Notes: a model not told the origin generated them from the sequence alone. A DNA stretch of 64,000 nt from Oscillospiraceae bacterium (GCA_015063845.1 SVTJ01000001.1:62001-126000); one strand, 5' to 3'. Shown: positions 7,005-15,442, numbered from the stretch's first letter. Program-made: numbers and translations.

Positions 7005-7898
7005 ATGACACTTTTAATACTTGCAGCGGGAATGGGATCACGTTATGGCGGACTTAAACAGCTTGATCCGATAACCAAAAACGGAGAGTTTATTATAGAC
7101 TTTTCGGTATATGACGCAGTTATAAACGGTTTCGATAAAATAGTATTCGTAATTAAGGAAGAGAATCTGGAGATATTCAGAGAGACCATTGGAAAGAGAT
7201 TTGAGAAAAAGGTAAAGGTTGAATATGCTTTCCAGAAGCTTGAGAATATACCTTGCGGCTTCAGCGTTCCCGAGGGTAGAGTTAAGCCTTGGGGTACTAC
7301 GCAGGCAGTACTTTCCGCAAGGTCTCTTATCAACGAGCCTTTTGCGGTCATAAACGCAGATGACTTTTACGGCAGAGGCGCATTTGAAATGCTCTCGAAG
7401 CACCTTAAGTCTGCAAAGAATGCAGAGTATTGTATGATAGGTTATATACTTAAGAACACTCTTACAGAAAACGGTTCTGTCGCAAGAGGCGTATGTACTG
7501 TTGAGAACGGATACCTTAAGAGCATAAACGAAATGACAAAGATCAGCCGCGCGGGAGAAGTTGCGGTTTGTGAGACCGACGACGGAAACGTTGAGATTCC
7601 GCTTGATACTATTGTTTCTATGAACTGCTGGGGCTTTACACCCGATGTCTTTGATAAGCTTGAAAAGAGCTTTTTGGATTTTCTTGCAAATGACGACGGC
7701 AATATAAAGAGAGAGTGCTATTTGCCTATGTCTGTTGGTGAGTTTATGGCAGACGGTATCTGTACGGTCAAGGCATATGCTTGTGAAGATAGATGGTACG
7801 GTGTTACATATCAAGAGGATAGAGAAGGCGTTGTAAACAGCCTTGCAAAGCTTGTTGAAAATGGAACGTATCCTGATAAGCTTAACGAAAACGTTTGA
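7005..7898 (+). CDS. Sugar-phosphate nucleotidyltransferase (NTP_transferase family)
   Basis: A 297-residue protein starting with the nucleotide-binding loop LLILAAGMGSRYGGLKQL. NADDFYG (about residues 117-123) is the metal- and sugar-nucleotide-binding segment, and RWYGVTYQED lies near the C-terminus. These enzymes join NTP and sugar-1-phosphate to make an NDP-sugar. galE begins 18 bases downstream and galM follows, with no galT nearby. A uridylyltransferase for glucose- or galactose-1-phosphate is therefore the best guess, although the protein is not a classical GalU. The ATG has AGGAGG eight bases before it. A weak -10 (TACAAT at 6961) lies upstream. Exact nucleotide and sugar specificity cannot be read from the sequence. 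Confidence 0.82.
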   Translation: MTLLILAAGMGSRYGGLKQLDPITKNGEFIIDFSVYDAVINGFDKIVFVIKEENLEIFRETIGKRFEKKVKVEYAFQKLENIPCGFSVPEGRVKPWGTTQAVLSARSLINEPFAVINADDFYGRGAFEMLSKHLKSAKNAEYCMIGYILKNTLTENGSVARGVCTVENGYLKSINEMTKISRAGEVAVCETDDGNVEIPLDTIVSMNCWGFTPDVFDKLEKSFLDFLANDDGNIKRECYLPMSVGEFMADGICTVKAYACEDRWYGVTYQEDREGVVNSLAKLVENGTYPDKLNENV

Positions 7899-7916
7899 TA
7901 AAGAGAGGTAATAAAT

Positions 7917-8930
7917 ATGGCTATTCTTATTACTGGTGGAGCAGGTTATATAGGCTCGCATACCATGGTGGAGCTGCTCGAGGCAGGAAGAGAGCTTGTT
8001 GTTGTTGATAATTTTCTTAACAGTAAGCCTGAATCTCTTGAAAGAGTGAAGAAGATAACGGGTAAGAATTTTAAGTTTTACGAGGTAGATCTTCTTGACT
8101 ACGATGCTCTTGATAAGGTCTTTTGCGAAAACGATATCGACAGTTGCATTCATTTTGCGGGACTTAAGGCAGTTGGAGAGTCTTGTGCAAAGCCGCTTCT
8201 TTACTATCACAACAATATCACGGGAACACTCAATCTTTGCGAGATAATGCAGAAGCACGGTGCAAAGAGAATAGTGTTCAGCTCTTCCGCAACTGTTTAT
8301 GGTAAGCCTGCAAGCGTACCGATAACAGAGGATTTTCCTCTTTCCACCACCAATCCTTACGGTGAAACGAAGCTTATGATAGAGAGGATCCTCAAGGACT
8401 TGCATGCGGCTGACAACGAGTGGAGCGTTTCCGTTCTTCGTTATTTTAATCCCATCGGTGCTCATAAGAGCGGACTTATAGGTGAGGACCCGCAGGGTAT
8501 TCCCAATAACCTTTTGCCGTATATCACACAGGTTGCATCGGGCAAGCGTGAGTGTCTCTCTGTGTTTGGTAACGACTATAATACACCCGACGGAACGGGA
8601 GTACGTGATTATATTCACGTCGTTGACCTGGCAAAGGCGCACCTTAAGGCTATTGAGCGCGCAGAGACCGTGACGGGTATCGAATACTTCAACGTTGGCA
8701 CGGGAATCGGATATTCAGTCCTTGATATCGTTCACGCATATGAAAAGGCAACGGGAATCAAGATAAACTACAAGATAGTAGACCGCCGTCCCGGTGACAT
8801 AGACGAGTGCTACGCTAACCCCGAAAAGGCATATAACGTGCTTGGCTGGAGAGCGGAGAATAACATCGAGGATATGTGCAGAGACTCCTATAATTGGCAG
8901 CTCAAGAACCCTAACGGATACGGAGATTGA
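7917..8930 (+). CDS. galE: UDP-glucose 4-epimerase GalE
   Basis: A 337-residue extended short-chain dehydrogenase. The NAD-binding GGAGYIGSH is at residues 7-15. The catalytic set is SSSATVYG, Tyr148 and Lys152 in YGETK. The epimerase blocks [41 protein letters not shown] and [11 protein letters not shown] follow. It interconverts UDP-glucose and UDP-galactose (possibly also the N-acetyl forms) in the cytoplasm. Length and motifs are normal. It sits in the middle of a three-gene galactose set, 18 bases after the nucleotidyltransferase and 2 bases before galM, so co-transcription is likely. Confidence 0.95.
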   Translation: MAILITGGAGYIGSHTMVELLEAGRELVVVDNFLNSKPESLERVKKITGKNFKFYEVDLLDYDALDKVFCENDIDSCIHFAGLKAVGESCAKPLLYYHNNITGTLNLCEIMQKHGAKRIVFSSSATVYGKPASVPITEDFPLSTTNPYGETKLMIERILKDLHAADNEWSVSVLRYFNPIGAHKSGLIGEDPQGIPNNLLPYITQVASGKRECLSVFGNDYNTPDGTGVRDYIHVVDLAKAHLKAIERAETVTGIEYFNVGTGIGYSVLDIVHAYEKATGIKINYKIVDRRPGDIDECYANPEKAYNVLGWRAENNIEDMCRDSYNWQLKNPNGYGD

Positions 8931-8932
8931 AA

Positions 8933-9994
8933 ATGAATATAGAGAAAAAACTTTTCGGTACACTTTCTGACGGCAGAGAGGTGTACGCATATACGCTTAA
9001 GAATAAAAACGGGATGTCCGTAAAGCTTCTGACTTACGGTGGCGCGATAGCGCAGATCGTAGTTCCCGATAGAAATGGTTGCTTTTCAGACGTTGTCGGC
9101 GGATATGACTGCATTGAGTCTTACGTTGGCGGTGACGGATATCAGGGCGCACTTATCGGACGTTTTGGTAATAGAATAAATAAGGGTAAGTTTACGCTTG
9201 ACGGCGTGGAGTATAGCCTGTTTATCAATAATAACGACAATCATCTTCACGGTGGAGAATACGGATTTGATTCAAAGATATGGGATGCAGAGCCGATAGA
9301 CGGTGACGAGCCTATGCTCGTGCTTCGCACGACCTCTCCCGACGGAGATGAAAGCTATCCCGGCAACCTTGATGTTAAGGTTACTTACCGTCTCACAAAT
9401 GATAACGGACTTGTTCTGAGATATGAGGCTACTACCGATAAGGCGACGCCCATAAATCTTACAAACCACTGTTATTTCAACATACGTGGATATGCGTCGG
9501 GAAGCGTACACGATCATGTGCTTATGCTCGATGCGGATACGTTTCTTCCTACCGACGAGCGTCTTATTCCCACGGGTGAGCTCAAGAGCGTTGAGGGAAC
9601 AGCGTTTGATTTTCGTACCCCCAAGGCTATCGGAAATGATATCAATACCGACTGTGATGAGATAAACTTTGCGGGCGGATATGACCACTGCTTTAATTTC
9701 ACAGGCGGCGAGACTGTAGAGCCTGTTAAGAGAGCGGAGCTTTATGACAGTGTAAGCGGCAGAGTTATGACCGTTTATACAAATCAGCCCTGTGTTCAGT
9801 TCTATACGGGTAACTTCCTTACGAACGAAAAGTATCCCTTTAAGGGTGGATACCGTCAGTGCCCGCAGACGTTTTTGTGCCTTGAAACCCAGCATATGCC
9901 TGACAGTATAAATCATGAAAACTTTACGAACTGTGTCCTCAGACCGGGAGAAAAGTACGATTATACAACAGAATACCGTTTTTCGGTAAAATAA
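8933..9994 (+). CDS. galM: Aldose 1-epimerase (galactose mutarotase) GalM
   Basis: A 353-residue galactose-mutarotase-family protein. Visible signatures are GALIGRFGNRI, the substrate and catalytic histidine regions NDNHLHGG and NLTNHCYFNI, and the C-terminal ETQHMPDSINH block. It interconverts alpha and beta anomers of aldoses, feeding the galactose kinase step. The ATG at 8933 is preferred over an in-frame TTG at 8927 because CGGAG at 8921-8925 is properly spaced from it. It is the last gene of the nucleotidyltransferase-galE-galM set. Confidence 0.93.
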   Translation: MNIEKKLFGTLSDGREVYAYTLKNKNGMSVKLLTYGGAIAQIVVPDRNGCFSDVVGGYDCIESYVGGDGYQGALIGRFGNRINKGKFTLDGVEYSLFINNNDNHLHGGEYGFDSKIWDAEPIDGDEPMLVLRTTSPDGDESYPGNLDVKVTYRLTNDNGLVLRYEATTDKATPINLTNHCYFNIRGYASGSVHDHVLMLDADTFLPTDERLIPTGELKSVEGTAFDFRTPKAIGNDINTDCDEINFAGGYDHCFNFTGGETVEPVKRAELYDSVSGRVMTVYTNQPCVQFYTGNFLTNEKYPFKGGYRQCPQTFLCLETQHMPDSINHENFTNCVLRPGEKYDYTTEYRFSVK

Positions 9995-10003
9995 TATAAA
10001 AGG

Positions 10004-10036
10004 AACACGGGCAAGATAATCAGTCTTGCCCGTGTT
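10004..10036 (+). repeat. 13-bp perfect hairpin between galM and the pseudo-ATPase gene
   Basis: AACACGGGCAAGA (10004-10016) pairs exactly with 10024-10036 across a seven-base loop. No T-run follows on the plus strand, so it is a poor intrinsic terminator there. It ends 10 bases before the chosen downstream ATG and contains the alternative TTG start, so it may affect translation or stabilise the upstream mRNA end. Confidence 0.7.
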
Positions 10037-10046
10037 GAGTAATTAT

Positions 10047-10757
10047 ATGTTTGTTGATGAAATATTGCTTGCGACGAGAGACGAGGAGATAGATTATTTC
10101 AACTCGGGAGAGCATACCACGGATATGCCACTTGGATACGTCAGTGCTCGTCCGTTTGGTATCTTTCCGCGTCTTGGTATTGAGAAATTGAGTTTGGGCA
10201 GAATAACGCTGTTTTGCGGAAGCAGTATAACGCCTATCGACTATTTGCTCAGAGTTGTTGCTTCGCTGCTGGGTGCGTCGGACTGCTTGGAAAACGATGA
10301 CGCGCGTTACGTGTCGGAATATAAAAGATTTTGTATTACACGTCACCGCTCGCAAAGAAGAGCGGAGTGTGTGTTTGTTGGCAAGGACCAAATAACGCAA
10401 GAAATGAACAAAATACGCAAAAGCCGTGATTACAAGAATATGATAAGTATGGAGGAGCTTTATGATGATAGGATAAACGGTGAGGCGATATACGTCATTG
10501 AGATGCCCGAATGTGGAATGTCGGTAGAGGAATGTGCCTCGGTGGCAGACCTTATTTATGACACGTCAAAGCATACGGGAGCTCAGTTTATAATATCAAC
10601 CAACTCTCCGATATTTATGGGGATAAAGGGTGCTTTGATATACGACTTCGACAGACGTCCGTTAGTGCCGCAGCCTTATTACCGTTCAAGCGTGCGCAAA
10701 AGCTTTACAAGGATAAATGAGCAGATATGCGCTTCGCATACAAGAAAAAAGGACTAA
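10047..10757 (+). CDS. Degenerate AAA/ABC-type ATPase-like protein (probable pseudo-enzyme)
   Basis: A 236-residue protein whose layout matches predicted small ABC-like ATPases. The expected Walker A position reads CGSSITPID instead of GxxGxGKS/T. Walker B reads YVIEMPECGMS instead of LLDEPExxLS, losing the catalytic acidic pair. The switch position reads ISTNSP instead of ATHSP. The surrounding framework is intact, including FIISTNSPIFMGIKGALIYDFD. The protein therefore probably does not hydrolyse ATP in the usual way. The start is uncertain: an in-frame TTG at 10026 lies inside the hairpin, and the ATG at 10047 has only a weak GAG upstream. It follows galM, but any role in sugar use is unsupported. 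Confidence 0.65.
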   Translation: MFVDEILLATRDEEIDYFNSGEHTTDMPLGYVSARPFGIFPRLGIEKLSLGRITLFCGSSITPIDYLLRVVASLLGASDCLENDDARYVSEYKRFCITRHRSQRRAECVFVGKDQITQEMNKIRKSRDYKNMISMEELYDDRINGEAIYVIEMPECGMSVEECASVADLIYDTSKHTGAQFIISTNSPIFMGIKGALIYDFDRRPLVPQPYYRSSVRKSFTRINEQICASHTRKKD

Positions 10758-10791
10758 AAAAGACAAAAATTTATTTTTGCGCAATATTATG

Positions 10792-10820
10792 TTGAAATTA
10801 CGGAGAAATAGTGATATAAT
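10792..10820 (+). promoter_or_regulatory. Sigma-A-type promoter for the CysK-like gene
   Basis: TTGAAA (10792-10797) and TATAAT (10815-10820) are 17 bases apart, 41 bases before the downstream start codon. Confidence 0.8.
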
Positions 10821-10861
10821 ATACGGGTATAGACATAAACTGTTTAACAGAGGTAGATAAT

Positions 10862-11791
10862 ATGATTTGTAATTCCATACTTGACGCTATGGGTAAAACG
10901 CCTATAATAAGGCTTTCGCGTATGTGCGATGAGGATAGCTCCGAGGTGCTTGTAAAATTTGAGGGCCTTAATATCGGCGGCTCTATTAAGACGAGAACCG
11001 CGTACAATATGATACTTGATGCGGAGAGCAAAGGTCTTATCAATAAAGATACGATAATAGTAGAGCCTACAAGTGGAAACCAGGGAATAGGCCTTGCGCT
11101 TGTAGGGGCTGTAAGAGGTTATAAAACAGTCATTATAATGCCCGATAGCGTTAGTGAGGAGAGAAGAAAGCTGGTTAAGCATTACGGTGCTGACGTTATT
11201 CTCGTTCACGACGACGGCAATATAGGCGAGTGTATAGAGGAATGTATGCTGACCGCTCTCAGAATGCAGAGAGAGGATAAGAACGTGTTTGTTCCTCAGC
11301 AGTTTGAAAACCCCGCAAATCCTCAGATACAAAGAGAGCAGACCGCTGTTGAGATACTTGAGCAGGTTGACGGACCTATCCACGGCTTTTGTTCGGGTAT
11401 AGGAACGGGCGGAACTATCACGGGTATCGGAGAGGTGCTTAAGGCGGCAAACCCCGATATGGAGATCTGGGCAGTCGAGCCCGAGCATGCGGCAATACTT
11501 TCGGGAGGCTCTATCGGCACACATATCCAAATGGGAATAGGAGACGGACTTATCCCTAAGATACTTAACGTAAATATTTATGACGATATCTGCATAGTAA
11601 AGGACGAGGAAGCACTTCGTACCTCAAAGGAGCTTGCCTCTAAAGAGGGAATCATGTGCGGTATATCAAGCGGCACAAACGTAGCGGCGGCAATAAGACT
11701 TGCTAAAAAGCTCGGTAAGGGAAAGACGGTCGTGACCGTTCTGCCCGACACTGCTGAGAGATATTTCTCGACCCCCTTGTTTGATGAATAA
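10862..11791 (+). CDS. Cysteine synthase-family PLP-dependent enzyme (variant active site)
   Basis: A 309-residue fold-type II PLP enzyme. Lys43 in GGSIKTR is the expected Schiff-base lysine, GTGGTITG binds the PLP phosphate, and the C-terminal GISSGTN and TVLPDTAERYFST blocks match O-acetylserine sulfhydrylase. Two usually conserved spots differ: the lysine loop reads GSIKTR rather than GSVKDR, and the substrate loop reads TSGNQG (Gln74) rather than TSGNTG. The protein most likely makes cysteine from O-acetylserine and sulfide, but the loop changes leave room for another beta-substitution reaction. It is transcribed alone, from a consensus promoter to a strong terminator, with no cysE beside it. 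Confidence 0.83.
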   Translation: MICNSILDAMGKTPIIRLSRMCDEDSSEVLVKFEGLNIGGSIKTRTAYNMILDAESKGLINKDTIIVEPTSGNQGIGLALVGAVRGYKTVIIMPDSVSEERRKLVKHYGADVILVHDDGNIGECIEECMLTALRMQREDKNVFVPQQFENPANPQIQREQTAVEILEQVDGPIHGFCSGIGTGGTITGIGEVLKAANPDMEIWAVEPEHAAILSGGSIGTHIQMGIGDGLIPKILNVNIYDDICIVKDEEALRTSKELASKEGIMCGISSGTNVAAAIRLAKKLGKGKTVVTVLPDTAERYFSTPLFDE

Positions 11792-11823
11792 AAAAGAAGG
11801 ACAGCTTGGCTGTCCTTCTTTTT
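11791..11823. terminator. Bidirectional terminator between the CysK-like gene and trxB
   Basis: A 15-base-pair stem (11791-11805 with 11809-11823, loop TTG) has A-run and T-run flanks. It follows the CysK-like stop directly and lies 38 bases beyond the convergent trxB stop. Confidence 0.85.
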
Positions 11824-11861
11824 TTGAACACAACGAGCTCTTTGCTGTGTTCATTCTACTT

Positions 11862-12770
11862 TTAAAGTGAATCAATATATCTACACGCTGCAAGAGCGGC
11901 AACTGCGCCGTCAGCGGTAGCGGTCGTTATCTGTCTTACGTTCTTTGTACGGCAGTCTCCTGCAACGAATACACCGGGAGTTTTTGTTGTGCATGCCTCG
12001 TCGGCAACTATATATCCGTAGTTGTTGAGTTCTGCTACGTTGTCAAACGCATCGTTTTCGGGAACGTGACCGATGGCAACGAACAATCCGTCAACGGGCA
12101 GAGAAGTGTCTTCTCCTGTTTCCGTATTATGAAGCTTTACCCCCGTAAGCACGTCAGTCTTTTCAAAGCCCGTAACAACAGTGTTGAATATCATCTTTAC
12201 GTTAGGCTTGCTCTCAAGTGCGCGTATCATCTTTGGCTCACCTGTGAGTATAGCAAGATTTTGAATTATTGTTACCTCAGCGCAATTTTCGGATAGCATC
12301 ATAGCCTCAACGAGCGCGGAATTTCCGCCACCCACAACACCTACCTTGCGACCTGCATAGAAAGCTCCGTCACATACGGCGCAGAACGAGATGCCCTCAC
12401 CGATAAGCTCGTCTTCACCCTCAACACCAAGATGTCTGTGCTTACAGCCTGTTGAGAGAATTACCGTTTTTCCCTCAAAGCGGTCTGTGTCGGTTATGAC
12501 AGTTTTTGTCGCGCCATTGTCGATAACACCCGTGACCTCGCACATTTCGATGTCCGCACCGTGCTCGGTGACCTGATCAAGCAGCTTCTCGGCAAACTCG
12601 TTACCGCTCATCTGCATAAATCCGGGATAATTCTCCACCTTGGGAGAGTAGGTTATTTGACCGCCAAAGGTCTCTTTTTCTAAGACAAGGACCTTTTTGT
12701 CGGCTCTAAGAGCATAAAGTGCGGCAGTAAGTCCTGCGGGACCCGCACCTACGATTATTACGTCATACAT
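11862..12770 (-). CDS. trxB: Thioredoxin reductase TrxB
   Basis: A 302-residue flavoprotein. It has an FAD-binding GAGPAG at the N-terminus, the redox-active CAVCDGAF (CxxC) in the middle, an NADPH-binding GGGNSA, and GVFVAGDCR near the end. It reduces thioredoxin-like proteins using NADPH. It lies 60 bases downstream of an nrdD gene with its own fused redoxin domain, which suggests that this reductase supplies electrons to ribonucleotide reduction. A hairpin and a possible TCGACA-16-TATAAT promoter lie between the two genes, so trxB may be expressed both with and apart from nrdD. Ribosome binding site AGAGGTGAT precedes the ATG. Confidence 0.93.
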   Translation of the reverse strand: MYDVIIVGAGPAGLTAALYALRADKKVLVLEKETFGGQITYSPKVENYPGFMQMSGNEFAEKLLDQVTEHGADIEMCEVTGVIDNGATKTVITDTDRFEGKTVILSTGCKHRHLGVEGEDELIGEGISFCAVCDGAFYAGRKVGVVGGGNSALVEAMMLSENCAEVTIIQNLAILTGEPKMIRALESKPNVKMIFNTVVTGFEKTDVLTGVKLHNTETGEDTSLPVDGLFVAIGHVPENDAFDNVAELNNYGYIVADEACTTKTPGVFVAGDCRTKNVRQITTATADGAVAALAACRYIDSL

Positions 12771-12790
12771 AATATCACCTCTTGAAAATT

Positions 12791-12816
12791 GGGGTGTTGC
12801 GTTGGAGCAACACCCC
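12791..12816 (-). terminator. Hairpin terminator (leaky) between nrdD and trxB
   Basis: A 10-base-pair GC-rich stem (12791-12800 with 12807-12816) is followed on the minus strand by a short AATTTT run. The weak T-run suggests partial termination or a processing site. Confidence 0.65.
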
Positions 12817-12830
12817 GCTTTTATTATAAT

Positions 12831-15209
12831 TTACGCGTTGATAGTGTCGATATACTTACGGATATTGGATACGCCCATTATCTTTTCAGCCTTACCGTCC
12901 TTGAAAACTACCAGCGTGGGAGCCTGCATGATGCCATACTCCTTTGCGAGATCGGGCTGCTTGTCAGCGTAAACAGTCTCGTAAACTACGCCTGCTTCGC
13001 CAAGGAATCTCTCAGCCATTTTACAGTTGGGACAAGTTGCTGTCTTGAAAAGTATAAGTCTGTCAGCAGCACCGTCTTCATATACTGCTTCCTCTGCTAT
13101 TTTGGCATCGACCTTTTGCTTGTCGAACTTCTCAACGGAGGAAGCAATATCGTAAAGCTTTCTGTTCTTGTACTCTTCAGCCTTACCGTCGTTCCAGTTC
13201 TGAACGGGACGGTAGTAACCTGTTATACGGCTGTAGACCTCAGTCTTTTCACCGCAGAAGGGGCAAGTGAACTTCTCGCCTGCGATATATCCGTGTGCCT
13301 TACATACGGAGTACGTGGGAGAGAGAGTATAGTAAGGAAGCTTGTAGTTCTCAGCAATCTTGCGAACAAGGCTTGCTGCGGAATCCCATGTGGGAAGCTT
13401 CTCACCGAGGAATGCGTGGAATACTGTACCCGAGGTGTAGAGTGTCTGGAGCTCGTCCTGAATGTCAAGCGCCTCGAATATATCGTCGGTATATCCAACG
13501 GGAAGGTGAGAGGAGTTGGTGTAGTAAGGAGTATTTCCTTTTTCGGAAGCAGTGATGATCTCGGGGAATCTCTTAACGTCGTGCTTAGCAAGACGGTAGG
13601 ATGTGGACTCAGCGGGAGTTGCCTCAAGGTTGTAGAGGTCACCGTACTTTTCCTGATAGTCAGAAAGTCTCTCTCTCATATGATTGAGAACGTTCTTCGT
13701 GAATTCCTGAGCCTCAACGGTTGTGAGGTCCTTCTTGATCCAGTTAGCATTGAGACATGCTTCGTTCATACCAACAAGTCCGATGGTGGAGAAGTGGTTG
13801 TTGAACGTTCCAAGGTATCTCTTGGTGTAAGGATAAAGACCCTCGTCAAGAAGCTTTGTGATAACAGTTCTCTTTATCTTAAGCGAACGAGCTGCGATAT
13901 CCATCTTGTGGTCAAGTCTCTCGTAGAAGTCTGCCTCGTTTTCAGCAAGATATGCGATTCTGGGGATGTTGATAGTAACAACACCTACAGAACCTGTGCT
14001 CTCGCCGCTTCCGAAGAATCCACCGGACTTCTTTCTGAGCTCACGAAGGTCAAGACGCAGACGGCAGCACATACTTCTTACGTCGCTGGGCTCCATATCG
14101 GAGTTGATGTAGTTGGAGAAGTAGGGAGTACCGTACTTGGATGTCATCTCGAAGAGAAGCTTGTTGTTCTCGGTCTCGGACCAGTCAAAATTGCTTGTGA
14201 TGGAATATGTGGGGATAGGATACTGGAAGCCACGGCCATTAGCGTCACCCTCGATCATCGTCTCGATGAACGCCTTGTTGACCATATCCATTTCCTTCTT
14301 ACAATCCTTATACTTGAAGGGCATCTCCTTACCGCCTACGATAGCGGGAAGCTCTGCAAGGTCAGCGGGAACTGTCCAGTCAAGTGTGATGTTGGAGAAG
14401 GGAGCCTGAGTACCCCAACGTGAAGGTGTATTAACACCGAAGATGAAGGACTCGATGCACTTCTTTACCTGATCATATGTGAGGTTGTCTGCCTTAACAA
14501 ACGGAGCGAGGTATGTGTCGAAAGAAGAGAATGCCTGAGCGCCTGCCCACTCGTTCTGCATGATACCGAGGAAGTTTACCATCTGGTTGCAGAGCGTTGC
14601 GAGGTGACTTGCGGGAGCGGAAGTGATCTTACCCGTAACACCGCCGAGACCCTCCTGAATGAGCTGCTTAAGCGACCAACCTGCACAGTAACCTGTAAGC
14701 ATAGAGAGGTCGTGAATGTGAATATCTGCGTTTCTGTGAGCGTTTGCTATCTCGTCGTCGTAGATCTCGGAGAGCCAGTAGTTAGCTGTGATAGCACCCG
14801 AGTTGCTGAGGATAAGTCCACCTACGGAGTACGTAACTGTGGAGTTTTCCTTAACTCTCCAGTCGGTATTCTTAACGTAGCTGTCAACGATATCCTTGTA
14901 GTCAAGAATAGTGGACTTCATATTACGCATCTTTTCTCTCTGCTTACGGTAGAGAATGTATGCCTTTGCAACGTCTGCATAACCTGCCTGAACAAGTGTG
15001 GACTCAACGCTGTCCTGGATATCTTCGACAGCTATCAAGCCTTCCTTTATTTTAGGCTCAAAGTCAGCTGTGACCTTAAGTGCGAGAAAATCGATTACGT
15101 TGGGATGATACTGCTTTTCCTGAGCTTCAAAAGCGAGCTTTATAGCTTCGCTGATCTTCTCAAGGCTGAAATCGGCGACCTTGCCGTCTCTTTTTAATAC
15201 CTGATACAT
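12831..15209 (-). CDS. nrdD: Anaerobic ribonucleoside-triphosphate reductase NrdD with fused C-terminal redoxin domain
   Basis: A 792-residue class III ribonucleotide reductase. Residues about 1-95 are an ATP cone. The barrel follows (IHDLSMLTGYCAGWS, MCCRLRLDLRELRKKSGGFFGSGESTGSVG, TIGLVGMNEACLN). The metal-binding site is built from Cys636, His639 and CPFC (649-652), and the glycyl radical is at Gly664 in RITGYYRPVQNWN. After the usual end, about residues 718-792 form a thioredoxin/glutaredoxin-like domain with Cys726-Pro-Asn-Cys729 and a cis-proline block QAPTLVV. The enzyme makes deoxynucleotides without oxygen. The fused redoxin and nearby trxB point to a protein dithiol rather than formate as reductant. 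Its activase, nrdG, is 1.6 kb upstream in a separate transcript. Three NrdR boxes lie upstream of its promoter. Confidence 0.93.
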   Translation of the reverse strand: MYQVLKRDGKVADFSLEKISEAIKLAFEAQEKQYHPNVIDFLALKVTADFEPKIKEGLIAVEDIQDSVESTLVQAGYADVAKAYILYRKQREKMRNMKSTILDYKDIVDSYVKNTDWRVKENSTVTYSVGGLILSNSGAITANYWLSEIYDDEIANAHRNADIHIHDLSMLTGYCAGWSLKQLIQEGLGGVTGKITSAPASHLATLCNQMVNFLGIMQNEWAGAQAFSSFDTYLAPFVKADNLTYDQVKKCIESFIFGVNTPSRWGTQAPFSNITLDWTVPADLAELPAIVGGKEMPFKYKDCKKEMDMVNKAFIETMIEGDANGRGFQYPIPTYSITSNFDWSETENNKLLFEMTSKYGTPYFSNYINSDMEPSDVRSMCCRLRLDLRELRKKSGGFFGSGESTGSVGVVTINIPRIAYLAENEADFYERLDHKMDIAARSLKIKRTVITKLLDEGLYPYTKRYLGTFNNHFSTIGLVGMNEACLNANWIKKDLTTVEAQEFTKNVLNHMRERLSDYQEKYGDLYNLEATPAESTSYRLAKHDVKRFPEIITASEKGNTPYYTNSSHLPVGYTDDIFEALDIQDELQTLYTSGTVFHAFLGEKLPTWDSAASLVRKIAENYKLPYYTLSPTYSVCKAHGYIAGEKFTCPFCGEKTEVYSRITGYYRPVQNWNDGKAEEYKNRKLYDIASSVEKFDKQKVDAKIAEEAVYEDGAADRLILFKTATCPNCKMAERFLGEAGVVYETVYADKQPDLAKEYGIMQAPTLVVFKDGKAEKIMGVSNIRKYIDTINA

Positions 15210-15253
15210 GGTCTATTCTCCTTTTTCGTTATAAATTTATTTAAGCATATATA

Positions 15254-15282
15254 ATTATAAATGAATTTCGACAAAAAGTCAA
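15254..15282 (-). promoter_or_regulatory. Sigma-A-type promoter of nrdD
   Basis: On the minus strand TTGACT (15282-15277) and TATAAT (15259-15254) are 17 bases apart, 45 bases before the nrdD start codon. Confidence 0.8.
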
Positions 15283-15292
15283 TTGTGAGATA

Positions 15293-15372
15293 TCACAATA
15301 TATAGGGGTCGATATTGGAACTTATCACAATATCTTGTATAAATGTTGACAACTCAACACAATATTTAGTGT
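15293..15372. promoter_or_regulatory. Three NrdR boxes in register upstream of nrdD
   Basis: The box at 15357-15372 is ACACAATATTTAGTGT, an excellent match to the palindromic NrdR box. Two partial matches, each sharing the CACAATAT core, start at 15325 and 15293. Corresponding bases are exactly 32 apart, about three helical turns, so all three face the same side of the DNA. NrdR is the ATP/dATP-sensing repressor of ribonucleotide reductase genes; its own gene is not in this window. Confidence 0.82.
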
Positions 15373-15395
15373 TGCGCAGAAGGGTAGAACTTGAG

Positions 15396-15436
15396 CAAAA
15401 AAATAACGCCGCAAGCGACTGAAATCCTTGCGGCGT
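15396..15436 (-). terminator. Intrinsic terminator after the O-antigen-ligase-like gene
   Basis: A 10-base-pair stem (15406-15415 with 15427-15436) is followed on the minus strand by TTATTTTTTT. It separates the nrdG transcript from the nrdD promoter. Confidence 0.82.
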
Positions 15437-15442
15437 ATAGGT

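Noticed and set aside
7038-8642. A 534-codon open frame on the minus strand opposite the nucleotidyltransferase and galE genes
   Set aside because: Both plus-strand genes match known families end to end. The antisense frame has no recognisable domain and is explained by codon bias.
11825-11853. Second hairpin TGAACACA...TGTGTTCA near the trxB end
   Set aside because: The stem is eight pairs with a long loop and is not followed by a T-run in the useful direction. The adjacent strong terminator already explains the region.
12789-14423. A 544-codon plus-strand frame opposite nrdD
   Set aside because: nrdD is certain on the minus strand. The antisense translation is low-complexity and lacks a credible start site.
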